Shown in pieces: positions 8,557-17,447 of a stretch of 64,000 nt of DNA. The first letter of the stretch is position 1. Each line of letters starts with the position of its first letter. The position numbers were made by a program, and so were the translations under genes. The notes under the pieces were generated by a model. The model saw nothing but the letters and a program-made list of their open reading frames with translations. It was not told the DNA's origin and searched no databases. The stretch is from contig CAYNHQ010000002.1 in assembly GCA_964397255.1 (NCBI GenBank), forward strand, positions 124,001 to 188,000, given 5' to 3'. Source of the DNA: CAYNHQ01 sp964397255. GTDB lineage: Bacteria; Bdellovibrionota_G; JALEGL01; DATDPG01.

Positions 8557-9262
8557 TCGAGCACTTGCACAAGCGGGAATCGCTTCCCGTCGGAAAGCGG
8601 ATACATTGATCGCGGCGGGACGTGTTTCCATCGATGGCACCATCGTTCGTAAGCTTGGCACCCTCGTCGATCGATTTAAACAAGAGATCTCTGTCGATGG
8701 TGTTCCGCTCGATCGGCCCACGGGTGAAAAGCTTTATCTTTTGATGAATAAACCACGAGGCGTCGTAACAACTTTAAAGGATCCCGAAGGACGCAAGACC
8801 GTACGCGATTTAATTCCGTTCGAAGACCGAATTTTTCCCGTCGGCCGCCTCGACTACGATGCCGAAGGCGCCCTTCTCCTTACGAACGATGGAAATTTGG
8901 CAAATACGCTCACTCACCCCCGTTATGAAGTTCCCAAAACCTACCATGTGAAAGTGGAGGGCTTCCCAGACGGTGAAACACTCGCTAAGTTGCGGAGAGG
9001 CGTTCATCTGGAAGATGGTTTTGCCAGACCACGCGAACTAAAGCTGGAGCGAAAAACAAAAGAGCATGCCTGGTTTAAAATGGTTGTCGCCGAAGGAAGA
9101 AACCATTTGATCAAACGCCTCTGGCTTCGCGTAGGCCACCCCGTTATTAAACTAACTCGCGTGGACTTTGCGTGGCTCGGCATTGAAGATCTAAAACCAG
9201 GTGAATTTCGCCCCTTGAGTCCCAGCGAAATTCGAAAACTCAAGGAGCGCTCCCATCGGTAA
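8516..9262 (+). CDS. rluB: 23S rRNA pseudouridine synthase, RluB/RsuA family
   Basis: An N-terminal S4 RNA-binding domain (LNRALAQAGIASRRKADTLI) is followed by the RsuA/RluB catalytic domain with the FPVGRLDYDAEGALLLTNDG motif containing the catalytic Asp. The conserved opening LYLLMNKPRGVVTT is also present. The enzyme isomerises a uridine in 23S rRNA (RluB type by gene context with scpB; RluE/RluF or RsuA substrates cannot be excluded). The start is ambiguous: ATG 8516 gives a normal N-terminus, while ATG 8489 would add nine residues. Either overlaps scpB. Confidence 0.92.
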   Translation: MPKSPKPTNLLRLNRALAQAGIASRRKADTLIAAGRVSIDGTIVRKLGTLVDRFKQEISVDGVPLDRPTGEKLYLLMNKPRGVVTTLKDPEGRKTVRDLIPFEDRIFPVGRLDYDAEGALLLTNDGNLANTLTHPRYEVPKTYHVKVEGFPDGETLAKLRRGVHLEDGFARPRELKLERKTKEHAWFKMVVAEGRNHLIKRLWLRVGHPVIKLTRVDFAWLGIEDLKPGEFRPLSPSEIRKLKERSHR

Positions 9263-9278
9263 AAAAGGACGAAAACCC

Positions 9279-10394
9279 ATTGAGGTTCGGACAAGGAATC
9301 GCGCACTTCTCTGCGCGGTCGAAACGCCAACCGACAAGAATTTGGATGAAGCGTTGGAAGAAACCAAAGAACTCGCGATCACCAGCGGCCTCAAGATCCT
9401 TGAAACGATCGTTCAGCCGCGCGAGAAGCTCGATCCAAAATACTGTGTCGGAGCCGGAAAGGCAGATGAAATTGTCGAGCGGGCGAAGAAACTCGACGCA
9501 GATCTTATTCTCTTCCATCAAAATCTTTCACCGAACCAGTCCCGAAACGTAAATAACTTAACGCCCCTACCTGTCATCGATCGGACTCAACTGATTTTGG
9601 ACATTTTTGCCCAGCGAGCGAAAAGCCATGACGGAAAGCTCCAGGTCGAGTTGGCGCAACTTCGATACACCATTCCCCGCCTACGCGAACGGGATACGAA
9701 AATGTCACGCCTGGTCGGTGGAATCGGCGGGCGAGGACCGGGGGAAACTAAACTTGAAATCCATCAACGACGGGCCCGGGATAAAATGGCGCGGTTAGAG
9801 CGCCAGATGGAGGAGATTGCCAAGCACCGCGCTACGGCTCGCCAACTTCGGAAGGACAAGCGTGTTCCCATTGTCGCGATTGTCGGTTACACCAACGCAG
9901 GTAAGTCGACGCTTCTCAATACGCTGACTCATGCCGAAGCTTTGGCAGAGGATAAACCATTCGCCACACTGGATCCTTTCTCCAAGCGCCTTCGTTTTCC
10001 GAAAGATCGTGAAATTGTTCTGACGGATACCGTGGGTTTCATCCGTGATCTTCCTCCTGATTTAATTGCCGCATTTCGAGCCACACTTGAAGAAATCGGC
10101 GAAGCCGATTTGATCGTCCACGTCATCGATGTTTCAACGGAAGGCTATGACGAGCGCATGAAAATTGTCGATCAACTTCTCGAGCAACTGGGTTATCGCG
10201 AAATCCCAAGAATTCTGGCCCTCAATAAGGTCGATCGACTCTCCATGGAAATAGCTCGGGTTATAGGCCGAACTTTGGACGGTATTCCTATTTCAGCCAG
10301 GGCCTCCTCTTCCCTCCGCCCACTCATGCAGCAGATCGAGACCAGACTTTGGCGTCCTTCCGTGGGCGGGGGAATTATGAGTCTCGCAAATTAG
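9279..10394 (+). CDS. hflX: GTPase HflX, apparently starting at an AUU codon
   Basis: Ribosome-associated GTPase involved in rescuing or splitting stalled ribosomes. The HflX N-terminal domain, the glycine-rich GGIGGRGPGETKLE linker, the G1 motif GYTNAGKS, DTVGF (G3) and LNKVD (G4) are all present. The first ordinary start codon in frame is TTG 9342, which would remove the first strand of the domain. The frame is open from 9219, and the residues between 9279 and 9342 (RTRNRALLCAVETPTDKN) match how HflX proteins begin. AUU at 9279 has AAGGA at 9265-9269, nine bases upstream. AUC at 9255 is a second candidate. rluB stops at 9262, 16 bases before. Confidence 0.88.
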   Translation: MEVRTRNRALLCAVETPTDKNLDEALEETKELAITSGLKILETIVQPREKLDPKYCVGAGKADEIVERAKKLDADLILFHQNLSPNQSRNVNNLTPLPVIDRTQLILDIFAQRAKSHDGKLQVELAQLRYTIPRLRERDTKMSRLVGGIGGRGPGETKLEIHQRRARDKMARLERQMEEIAKHRATARQLRKDKRVPIVAIVGYTNAGKSTLLNTLTHAEALAEDKPFATLDPFSKRLRFPKDREIVLTDTVGFIRDLPPDLIAAFRATLEEIGEADLIVHVIDVSTEGYDERMKIVDQLLEQLGYREIPRILALNKVDRLSMEIARVIGRTLDGIPISARASSSLRPLMQQIETRLWRPSVGGGIMSLAN

Positions 10395-10397
10395 TAT

Positions 10398-10793
10398 CTA
10401 AATGTAATTCACGCCCGTGGCGGAGGCGAGGGTTTTAGTCCGACGGTCAAGAGTCCACAGCGCCGCCCCGGCGCGCTTGGCGGCGTATATGACCATTCGA
10501 TCCAGTAGATTGGTCTGCCTGATTCCTTTTCGTCGGGCAAGCGCGACTAGTTGTTCCATTCCGTCCCAGGTCTCGACCATGTTCCAGTTTGGATCGACCC
10601 GATGTAATGCTTGAAGCGCTTCAGCCAATAGTTTGCGGTTTCGTGTCGTTTTCGCCTTTGCTAAAACCTCGGTAAGAACGGGTCGAATCGTCACAATATC
10701 TTCTTCCATCAATAGCCTTTCTAACTCTTTCACCTTCATCCCCGGAGCGGATGAAAGGTATTCTTGCCAAACCAAATGATCGACGAGAATCAT
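10398..10793 (-). CDS. PIN-domain toxin (VapC-like)
   Basis: This 131-residue PIN-domain ribonuclease keeps the acidic quartet: D5 (ILVDHLVW), a Glu in the RPVLTEVLAKA helix, D in NLLDRMVIYAA and D in TLDRRTKTLA. VapC toxins cleave specific RNAs with Mg2+ in this acidic site. It overlaps its antitoxin gene by four bases. It ends only three bases from the hflX stop on the opposite strand, so the two genes are convergent and tightly packed. Confidence 0.85.
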   Translation of the reverse strand: MILVDHLVWQEYLSSAPGMKVKELERLLMEEDIVTIRPVLTEVLAKAKTTRNRKLLAEALQALHRVDPNWNMVETWDGMEQLVALARRKGIRQTNLLDRMVIYAAKRAGAALWTLDRRTKTLASATGVNYI

Positions 10794-10981
10794 GTTTTTC
10801 GGCTACTCGGCCTCGACACGAGCCCCTTGCCCCCCAGACTCATCAATTTACGAATTTTTTTCTGACGAACCAATTCCTGCAAACCTAAAATCACAGCCAT
10901 CGTTTGGGTTTTCACTCCGGCGGCTTCGCACGCTTCCTCGAGCAATTCTTTTGGTATGTTCATTGAAGTTCTCATAGGCAT
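10790..10981 (-). CDS. VapB-family antitoxin
   Basis: This 63-residue protein has the typical VapB (type II AbrB/RHH) pattern: MRTSMNIPKELLEEACEA followed by KTQTMAVILGLQELVRQKKI and a short LMSLGGKG toxin-binding end. The usual N-terminus would be the ATG at 10975; the ATG at 10981 adds two residues. It is the first gene of the pair and precedes the PIN toxin with a four-base overlap. Confidence 0.82.
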   Translation of the reverse strand: MPMRTSMNIPKELLEEACEAAGVKTQTMAVILGLQELVRQKKIRKLMSLGGKGLVSRPSSRKT

Positions 10982-10997
10982 ATAGTATTACACTATA
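10981..10997. promoter_or_regulatory. Inverted repeat at the vapBC-like promoter
   Basis: TATAGT-N5-ACTATA abuts the antitoxin start and lies in a 60-base AT-rich block (10980-11040) between the antitoxin and the divergent permease gene. This is the expected position for a VapB-VapC autorepression site. The TA-rich arms also resemble -10 elements. Confidence 0.4.
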
Positions 10998-11087
10998 TAA
11001 ATATATATAGGCATATTATTTTTTAAATATATATGTTTTAGGCCAAATAGCGCTCAAATACCCTTCTGATAGCATTCTTCTCCTACG

Positions 11088-12380
11088 ATGATAGAATGTT
11101 ATTTTGAACTGGCGCGCCGAGGAACCACCGTTCGGCGGGAGCTGGCGGCCGGTCTCGCCACGTTTCTAACCGCCGCCTACATTATCTTCGTAAATCCAGC
11201 GATTCTTTCCACAACGGGGATGGATAAGGGGGCTCTGGTGACCGTCACCTGTCTCGTGGCGGCCGTGGGGACATTCGCCACGGGCCTCTGGCCCAATGCC
11301 CCGTTCATGATGGCGCCGGGAATGGGCCTTAATGCCTTCTTTGCCTTTTCAGTCTGCGCAACGTCAGGTGTTCCCTGGAAAACGGCCCTCGGAGTCGTAT
11401 TTCTATCGGGCCTTCTCTTTTTCCTTCTCGCTCTGGGAGGGATTCGGGAAAAAATTCTCAATGCCATTCCACGGAGCCTTCGTTATTCCGTCTCGGTGGG
11501 GATTGGCCTTTTTATCGCCTTCATCGGCCTAAAAGAAATGGGTCTGATCACAAAATCCGAAACGACGTTCGTCCATTTAGGAAATGTGACTTGGGAAGTC
11601 GGTCTGGGACTGATCGGATTTTTCGTTATGGTGGGGTTTGAAGTGAGAAAAATGCGAGGAGGAATTTTAGCCGGAATCATTGTGGCGACACTGCTGGGTG
11701 CCCTTGTGGGCAAAGTCTCCCTCCCCTCTCAGCCCTTTTCACTTCCAGCGATGATGGATCCCCTCTTTTTTAAGCTCGATATCCTGGGAGCTTTAAAGCT
11801 TTCACTCCTCCCGATCATTTTCACATTTATGTATGTCGACCTTTTCGACAGCCTGGGAACGTTGATGGCCGTTTGCCGCCAATCTGGAATGATCGATTCA
11901 AAAGGGAAAATTCCAAAGATTGGAGCTCTTTTGCAGGTGGATGCACTGGCCACGATGTTCGGCGCCGTGGCGGGGACATCGACAACGGTGACGTACATCG
12001 AATCGGCTGTCGGTGTAGCGCAGGGAGGAAGAACGGGACTGACGGCTCTTTTCATCGGCGCCTTTTTCCTGGCGGGGATGTTTTTCACACCGTTTATTCT
12101 TGCCGTTCCCCCATATGCTACGGCCCCCGCTCTGATTTTGGTGGGCATTCATATGGTGAAAGAAATCCAACAAGTTCAATTTGAGGATTGGGAAGAAGCG
12201 GTTCCAGCGTTTCTGACGGCGATCCTCATGCCCCTGAGCTTCTCGATTGCAAATGGAATCATGTTTGGCTTCCTTTCCCACACAATCGTTAAACTCCTCG
12301 CCGGAAAAGCACGCGAACTCAACCCCACAATCGTGTTAATCACAATTCTCTCGGGCCTCAATCTGTTTTTGAGCCACTAA
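11088..12380 (+). CDS. NCS2-family purine permease (AzgA/GhxP type)
   Basis: This inner-membrane transporter has about 12-14 hydrophobic segments. The sequence GLATFLTAAYIIFVNPAILS near the N-terminus, APGMGLNAFFAFSVC and the TYIESAVGVAQGGRTGLTAL motif are typical of the AzgA-like hypoxanthine/guanine/adenine proton symporters rather than the uracil or xanthine branches. The 430-residue length is normal. It stands alone on the plus strand, divergent from the vapBC-like pair and convergent with dnaK. Substrate specificity within purines cannot be read from sequence alone. Confidence 0.9.
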   Translation: MIECYFELARRGTTVRRELAAGLATFLTAAYIIFVNPAILSTTGMDKGALVTVTCLVAAVGTFATGLWPNAPFMMAPGMGLNAFFAFSVCATSGVPWKTALGVVFLSGLLFFLLALGGIREKILNAIPRSLRYSVSVGIGLFIAFIGLKEMGLITKSETTFVHLGNVTWEVGLGLIGFFVMVGFEVRKMRGGILAGIIVATLLGALVGKVSLPSQPFSLPAMMDPLFFKLDILGALKLSLLPIIFTFMYVDLFDSLGTLMAVCRQSGMIDSKGKIPKIGALLQVDALATMFGAVAGTSTTVTYIESAVGVAQGGRTGLTALFIGAFFLAGMFFTPFILAVPPYATAPALILVGIHMVKEIQQVQFEDWEEAVPAFLTAILMPLSFSIANGIMFGFLSHTIVKLLAGKARELNPTIVLITILSGLNLFLSH

Positions 12381-12421
12381 AGAAATTATTTACCAACGCG
12401 CTCTTCGCTCACTAAGAATTT

Positions 12422-14338
12422 TTAATTAACGTCTTTGTATTCGGCGTCGATGACGTCGTCTTTATTGTCGGAGCCGTTGGTCTTTTGCTCTGAGCCGGGT
12501 GCCTGGGAGTGCCCATTACCCGGGGTAGCTCCTGGCTGAGCACCCGTCGCTTTGTACATCACTTCGGCGAGCTTGTGTGACGCTTTGGTCAGGTTTTCCG
12601 TTTCGCGTTTCATCGCCTCGACGTCGTTGGCCTCCAGCGCTTTCTTTGCCGCCGCAATCGCCGACTCGAGATTCTTTCCTTCCTCCGCCGGAATCTTCTC
12701 TTTGTTTTCGTTGTACATCTTCTCGGTGTTGTAAATCATCGAGTCGAGTTGGTTTCGGTTGGTCACTTCCTCATGTTTCTTTTTGTCCTCTTCCGCATGA
12801 AGTTCAGCATCTTTGGTCATTTTGCTGATGTCGTCCTTGCTTAAACCAGACGAAGCCGTGATTGTGATTTTCTGCTCTTTGTTCGTGGCCTTATCTTTCG
12901 CCCCGACATGGAGAATGCCGTTCGCGTCAATATCAAATGTTACTTCGATTTGAGGCATGCCGCGTGGAGCGGAAGGAATTCCGACCAACTGGAATTTCCC
13001 AAGCGTCCGGTTGTACTGCGCCATCTCCCGCTCGCCCTGAAGGACATGGATTTCAACCGACGTCTGATTGTCGGCGGCTGTTGAAAAGATCTCTGACTTC
13101 TTGGCCGGAATCGTCGTATTTCGCTCGATCAGTTTTGTCATCACCCCCCCGAGCGTTTCGATTCCGAGGGAAAGCGGCGTGACATCCAAAAGAAGGACAT
13201 CTTTGACCTCTCCCGCGAGAACGCCACCTTGTACCGCGGCTCCAACAGCAACCACTTCATCAGGGTTAACTCCTTTGGAGCCTTCTTTTCCGAAGATCTC
13301 TTTCACCAATCGTTGAACCATCGGTACGCGGATCGAACCACCGACCAAAAGGACTTCCTGAATCTCCGAAGGCTTTACGCCCGCGTCTTCCAGACATCGG
13401 AGCACCGGCCCCTTCGTTTTTTCAATGATCGGTCCTGCCAGTTTCTCGAACTGGGCGCGAGTCAACTTGATATTGAGATGCTTGGGCCCCGAAGCGTCCG
13501 CCGTTAAGAACGGAAGATTGATCTCCGTTTCCATCACCGTAGACAGTTCGATCTTGGCCTTTTCAGCCGCTTCCTTCAGGCGCTGCATGACCATTTTGTC
13601 ATTCGAAACATCGATTCCCTGGTCCTTTTTGAACTCGGCCACGAGCCAATCGATGATGACATGGTCGATGTCATCGCCGCCGAGGTGTGTGTCACCGTTC
13701 GTGGCCTTGACCTCAACCACTTTGTCGCCTACTTCGAGAACGGAAATATCGAATGTACCGCCGCCGAAATCATAAACTGCGATCAATTGATCTTTCTTCT
13801 TGTCCATTCCGTAGGCGAGCGCGGCCGCCGTCGGTTCGTTAATGATTCGTTTGACGTCTAGGCCGGCGATTTTTCCTGCATCTTTCGTAGCTTGTCGCTG
13901 AGAATCGTTGAAGTATGCGGGAACCGTAATCACCGCTTCCGTGATGGTCTCCCCCAAGTAATCTTCGGCGGCTTTTTTGAGCTTTCCGAGAATCATTGCC
14001 GAGATTTCGGGAGGAGTGTAGGCCTTACCGTTGATATCCACCGCGGCCAAACCATCTTTATCCGCCACTTTGTAGGGAATTCGTTTCATTTCATCGGTGA
14101 TTTCGCCATAGCGATGACCCATGAACCGTTTGATCGAATAAACCGTATTGATCGGATTGGTCACCGATTGCCGTTTCGCCACTTGGCCCACGGCCCGAGT
14201 TCCATCCTTCATGAAGGCAACAACAGAGGGTGTAGTCCTTCCGCCTTCTTCATTCGTGATGACCTTCGGTTCGCCTCCTTCCATAAAGGCAACGACCGAA
14301 TTTGTGGTTCCTAAATCGATTCCAATAATCTTTCCCAT
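12422..14338 (-). CDS. dnaK: Molecular chaperone DnaK (Hsp70)
   Basis: Full-length Hsp70 of 638 residues. N-terminal ATPase signatures are present (GIDLGTTNSVVA, VYDFGGGTFDISVLE, VLLVGGSIRVP), followed by the linker DVLLLDVTPLSLGIE, the beta substrate-binding domain and a helical lid. The acidic C-terminal tail with DDVIDAEYKDV is characteristic. GGAGGA six bases before the ATG sets the start. grpE and dnaJ are not adjacent, so this dnaK is a stand-alone gene, convergent with the permease. No CIRCE inverted repeat was seen upstream. Confidence 0.97.
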   Translation of the reverse strand: MGKIIGIDLGTTNSVVAFMEGGEPKVITNEEGGRTTPSVVAFMKDGTRAVGQVAKRQSVTNPINTVYSIKRFMGHRYGEITDEMKRIPYKVADKDGLAAVDINGKAYTPPEISAMILGKLKKAAEDYLGETITEAVITVPAYFNDSQRQATKDAGKIAGLDVKRIINEPTAAALAYGMDKKKDQLIAVYDFGGGTFDISVLEVGDKVVEVKATNGDTHLGGDDIDHVIIDWLVAEFKKDQGIDVSNDKMVMQRLKEAAEKAKIELSTVMETEINLPFLTADASGPKHLNIKLTRAQFEKLAGPIIEKTKGPVLRCLEDAGVKPSEIQEVLLVGGSIRVPMVQRLVKEIFGKEGSKGVNPDEVVAVGAAVQGGVLAGEVKDVLLLDVTPLSLGIETLGGVMTKLIERNTTIPAKKSEIFSTAADNQTSVEIHVLQGEREMAQYNRTLGKFQLVGIPSAPRGMPQIEVTFDIDANGILHVGAKDKATNKEQKITITASSGLSKDDISKMTKDAELHAEEDKKKHEEVTNRNQLDSMIYNTEKMYNENKEKIPAEEGKNLESAIAAAKKALEANDVEAMKRETENLTKASHKLAEVMYKATGAQPGATPGNGHSQAPGSEQKTNGSDNKDDVIDAEYKDVN

Positions 14339-14396
14339 GCTTCCTCCAAAAGTTTCACAGGTTTAGATAGGCACCCCAACGCCCCCGTCAAGTCCC

Positions 14397-15386
14397 CTAT
14401 TCTTTTAAGAGGTGGCGAAATTCTTCAGTCATTTTGGGGACTAAGGTGAACAGATCCCCCACGATCCCATAGTCGGCTATTTGAAATATGGGGGCCTCGG
14501 GATCGCTATTGATTGCGACAATAACCTTCGATGTCCTCATTCCTGCCAAATGCTGTATAGCGCCTGAAATTCCACAGGCAATATAGAGCTGGGGATTCAC
14601 TGTTTTTCCCGTTTGACCCACCTGCATACTGTGGGGAACATAGCCGGCGTCGACTGCCGCGCGAGACGCACCCACCGCCGCCCCCAGTACATCGGCGAGG
14701 TCATAAAGAATTTTGAAATTATCTCCGTTCTTAAGGGATCGACCCCCCGAAACAATGATCGCCGCTTCAGTCAAATCGGGGCGATCACTTTTCCCTTCCA
14801 CACGCTCGATGATTTTTGCTTTGACCGGCATCGTTGCAAATTTTCCGTCAATGGGAGTAACTGTCGCCTTTTTCGAAGCATCAGCCGTGCCCATATCAAA
14901 GACATTGGGTCGGCAGGTAGCCATTTGCGGGTTCGCCTGCGGGATGGTGACATCTTCCAGGCATTTGCCGGAGTATGCGGGGCGGGTTCCGACCATCCGG
15001 CCATTGGCAAGCGCCAGTTTTGTGCAGTCGGAAATCATTCCCACATTCAGACGAGCCGCAACACGGGGAAAAAGATCTTTTCCAACGGAGCTTGCCGTAG
15101 CAAGAAGAATAACGGCTCCTGATTTTTTCGCAGCCTCTTCCACGATTGACGTAAATCGCTCCGAATTATAATTTTTATACTCCGCATGCTCCGCTACATA
15201 GGCTTCCGTCGCTCCATATGTTCCGGTCTCAGCCGCTACAGCCGACACCCCATCTCCAATCAAAAGCGCCTTGACCGTACCCCCGAGATTGCCCGAGAGC
15301 TTTTTGGCTTCGCTTAAAAGCTCAAACGAAGTCTTTTTAATTTTTCCCGATTTTGTTTCGACCAAGACAAGAATATCAGCGCCCAT
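14397..15386 (-). CDS. etfA: Electron transfer flavoprotein subunit alpha
   Basis: Large ETF subunit that holds FAD and passes electrons from acyl-CoA and related dehydrogenases to the quinone pool. The C-terminal FAD domain shows VSGGRSLKNGDNFKILYDLA, then GASRAAVDAGYVPHSMQVGQTGKTV and LYIACGISGAIQHLAGM, the family signature. 329 residues is usual. A GGAG ribosome site precedes the ATG at 15386. It follows etfB with a nine-base gap. No ETF-quinone oxidoreductase or acyl-CoA dehydrogenase gene is in the window. Confidence 0.95.
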   Translation of the reverse strand: MGADILVLVETKSGKIKKTSFELLSEAKKLSGNLGGTVKALLIGDGVSAVAAETGTYGATEAYVAEHAEYKNYNSERFTSIVEEAAKKSGAVILLATASSVGKDLFPRVAARLNVGMISDCTKLALANGRMVGTRPAYSGKCLEDVTIPQANPQMATCRPNVFDMGTADASKKATVTPIDGKFATMPVKAKIIERVEGKSDRPDLTEAAIIVSGGRSLKNGDNFKILYDLADVLGAAVGASRAAVDAGYVPHSMQVGQTGKTVNPQLYIACGISGAIQHLAGMRTSKVIVAINSDPEAPIFQIADYGIVGDLFTLVPKMTEEFRHLLKE

Positions 15387-15395
15387 AAGATCTCC

Positions 15396-16175
15396 TTAAA
15401 TCACTTTCGCTTCTTCGCGTAACAGGCGAACCACTTCTTTCACGGCCTGCTCCGGTTGATCTTTAAACACCTTTCCCGCTTTTCGCTCCGGAGGCATTCG
15501 ATAGTTGGAAGAAACCACCTTCGGTGAAATATCGGGCACCCCAGTGGAAGCGATCGGAACTTCTTTCAGAGGTTTCGATTTCGCCTTCATGATTCCGGGC
15601 AAAGACGCATATCGAGGCTCATTGAGACCCTTGCTAGCGGCGATGACAGCGGGAAGCTCGACTTCCCAAATCTCTTTGGCGCCTCCTTCAACGTCTCTCT
15701 CCACTTTCGCTTTCTTCCCATCCGCTTCAAGCGCGAACTTGCTCACAACCGTGACATGGGGCCAGCCGAGAACTTCGGCCATCATCTGACTCACCTGTCC
15801 GTTGTCCTCATCGGCGCCCTGTCGCCCTGTAAAGAGAAGTTCAATCCCCTCTTCTTTCACCTGTGCCGCCAGAACGCGCGCGACAGCCAGTGAATCAAGG
15901 GTCGCTCCTTCGCTATTCACGTGCACTGCTCGGTCTCCCCCCATCGCAAGTGCCGCGCGAATTGTTTCTTGAGCGCGCTTCGGTCCCACCGAAAAAACCA
16001 CGACTTCACTGCCGGTAATTTTTTCTTTTGTCCGAATGGCCTCTTCGACCGCAAATTCATCATACGGACTGATAATGAACTTCACATTTTGATCCACTAG
16101 CCCCGAACCATCAGGTTTGACCTGAATTTTCGTGGCTGTGTCGGGTACCTGTTTAATGGCGACGCCAATTTTCAT
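15396..16175 (-). CDS. etfB: Electron transfer flavoprotein subunit beta
   Basis: Small ETF subunit, 259 residues, with the N-terminal KQVPDTATKIQV pattern and the signature region VERDVEGGAKEIWEVELPAVIAASKGLNEPRY. The AMP/FAD-binding stretch LLFTGRQGADEDNGQV is visible. GGAGGAAAAT precedes its ATG. It is translated just ahead of etfA and lies 30 bases after a beta-barrel-like gene, probably in the same transcript as transaldolase. Confidence 0.95.
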   Translation of the reverse strand: MKIGVAIKQVPDTATKIQVKPDGSGLVDQNVKFIISPYDEFAVEEAIRTKEKITGSEVVVFSVGPKRAQETIRAALAMGGDRAVHVNSEGATLDSLAVARVLAAQVKEEGIELLFTGRQGADEDNGQVSQMMAEVLGWPHVTVVSKFALEADGKKAKVERDVEGGAKEIWEVELPAVIAASKGLNEPRYASLPGIMKAKSKPLKEVPIASTGVPDISPKVVSSNYRMPPERKAGKVFKDQPEQAVKEVVRLLREEAKVI

Positions 16176-16205
16176 ATTTTCCTCCCAACGGCTACTCGAG
16201 CCGGA

Positions 16206-16739
16206 CTAGAGACGATAGGAAACACCGGCAAAAAAGGATGTTCGGAATCGTTCAAAGCCGCTGCTCGTTACGTTCACGACTCCACCAAGCCCAACCGACA
16301 GTTCGCTCATCAAGAAATAGTCCACGTTCACGGCTGTGGTGTAAGCGAAGTCCTGCGTATGGACTCCACGAAGTTCCCAGACAAATCCTCCCACTCCAGT
16401 GTACAAAGAAGTCTCGAAGTTCTTGGAAGGAAAAATTGGCGCCAATAAACGGGCGCCAAATGTTGGAATGAAATAATCGCGGCCTGCGTTATTGAGGCCA
16501 ATTTGAAACATGGGTCCAATCGCGAAAAAACGATCGATATGATATTCGCCGCTCCCCATGAGGAGAAACGAGCCGGGATCGATCGTGCCACCCAAATTCA
16601 ATCGAAAGTCGAAAACGGACTCCCGGCTGAGATCCACCGGTTTGACGGAAGAATGTGCGGGAACAGATTCCGCCGCAATTGTTGTCTCCGATACAAAAAG
16701 AACGGCAAAAGTCGTCAGAATGAAAAAACGCTTCTTCAT
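16206..16739 (-). CDS. Putative outer-membrane beta-barrel protein
   Basis: I do not recognise a named family. The 177-residue protein begins with a clear Sec signal peptide ending near TTIAAE. The mature part alternates hydrophobic and polar residues and is rich in Gly and aromatics (FRLNLGGTIDPGSFLLMGSG, TSLYTGVGGFVWEL, LSVGLGGVVNV), consistent with an eight-strand barrel ending in SYRL. It overlaps the upstream transaldolase gene by four bases (ATGA). The coupling to a cytoplasmic sugar enzyme is unexplained. Confidence 0.65.
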   Translation of the reverse strand: MKKRFFILTTFAVLFVSETTIAAESVPAHSSVKPVDLSRESVFDFRLNLGGTIDPGSFLLMGSGEYHIDRFFAIGPMFQIGLNNAGRDYFIPTFGARLLAPIFPSKNFETSLYTGVGGFVWELRGVHTQDFAYTTAVNVDYFLMSELSVGLGGVVNVTSSGFERFRTSFFAGVSYRL

Positions 16740-17383
16740 GCCTTTGAAATCTTTCCCTGGTCCTCAAGGAACTTTGCCATTCCGCTGTCCGTCAAAGGAT
16801 GTTTGGTGAATCTCTCCAAGACCGAAAAAGGAATCGTGGCCACATCGGCCCCCATTAAAGCGGCCTCCACCACGTGTATAGGATGGCGAATACTCGCGAC
16901 GAGAACTTCCGTCGGGTAATCATAATTGTCGTAGATTTGAACGATTTTCTGGATCAACTCCATTCCATTTTCTCCGATATCATCGAGTCGACCCACAAAG
17001 GGGCTGATGTAAGCGGCACCCGCCTTGGCCGCCATCAGTGCCTGAAGAGGGGAAAAACAAAGTGTCATGTTGACTGGAATGTTCTCTTTGGCGAGTGTCT
17101 TCGTGGCTTGAAGAGCCGCCGTACAAACGGGAAGCTTAACGACAACATTGGCCCCAATTTTATGGAGTTCCCGTCCCTCTTCCACCATGGCTTCCGCCGT
17201 GGTTGCAACGGTTTCAAGGCTGACGGGCCCCGGGACAGCCTTACAAATTTCAGTCACGACTTCGCGAAAAGGTCGTTTTTCCTTGGCTACCAGGCTGGGA
17301 TTGGTGGTGACGCCATCCAACATTCCCCATGATAATGCGGTCTTAATCTCTTCGAGGTTGGCGGTATCAAGGAAAAATTTCAT
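16736..17383 (-). CDS. Transaldolase, TalC/fructose-6-phosphate aldolase type
   Basis: This 215-residue TalC-type enzyme has MKFFLDTANLEEIK at the start, TTNPSLVAKE, and the Schiff-base lysine K83 in NVVVKLPVC, followed by YISPFVGRLDDIG. It transfers dihydroxyacetone units in the non-oxidative pentose phosphate pathway or acts as a fructose-6-phosphate aldolase; sequence alone does not separate the two. The start at ATG 17383 has GAGGG upstream; an upstream in-frame ATG would add 17 poorly fitting residues. Confidence 0.92.
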   Translation of the reverse strand: MKFFLDTANLEEIKTALSWGMLDGVTTNPSLVAKEKRPFREVVTEICKAVPGPVSLETVATTAEAMVEEGRELHKIGANVVVKLPVCTAALQATKTLAKENIPVNMTLCFSPLQALMAAKAGAAYISPFVGRLDDIGENGMELIQKIVQIYDNYDYPTEVLVASIRHPIHVVEAALMGADVATIPFSVLERFTKHPLTDSGMAKFLEDQGKISKA

Positions 17384-17405
17384 CAAACTCCCTCTGGACG
17401 TGGCG

Positions 17406-17434
17406 TAGCTATCGAATGAGGTAAACATTGTCAA
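17406..17434 (-). promoter_or_regulatory. Candidate sigma-70 promoter for the transaldolase-etf transcript
   Basis: On the minus strand a perfect TTGACA (17429-17434) is followed after 17 bases by TAGCTA, a weak -10. It lies between the divergent transaldolase and class II aldolase genes. The -35 is convincing, the -10 is not. Confidence 0.35.
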
Positions 17435-17447
17435 GTGATTGTCTTCA

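Noticed and set aside
10417..10428. Twelve-base match (GTGGCGGAGGCG) between the vapC 3' end and the 36-bp repeat
   Set aside because: Both encode Ala-Ser-Ala-Thr in unrelated proteins. Twelve GC-rich bases can match by chance, and no flanking repeat was found around the vapBC-like pair.
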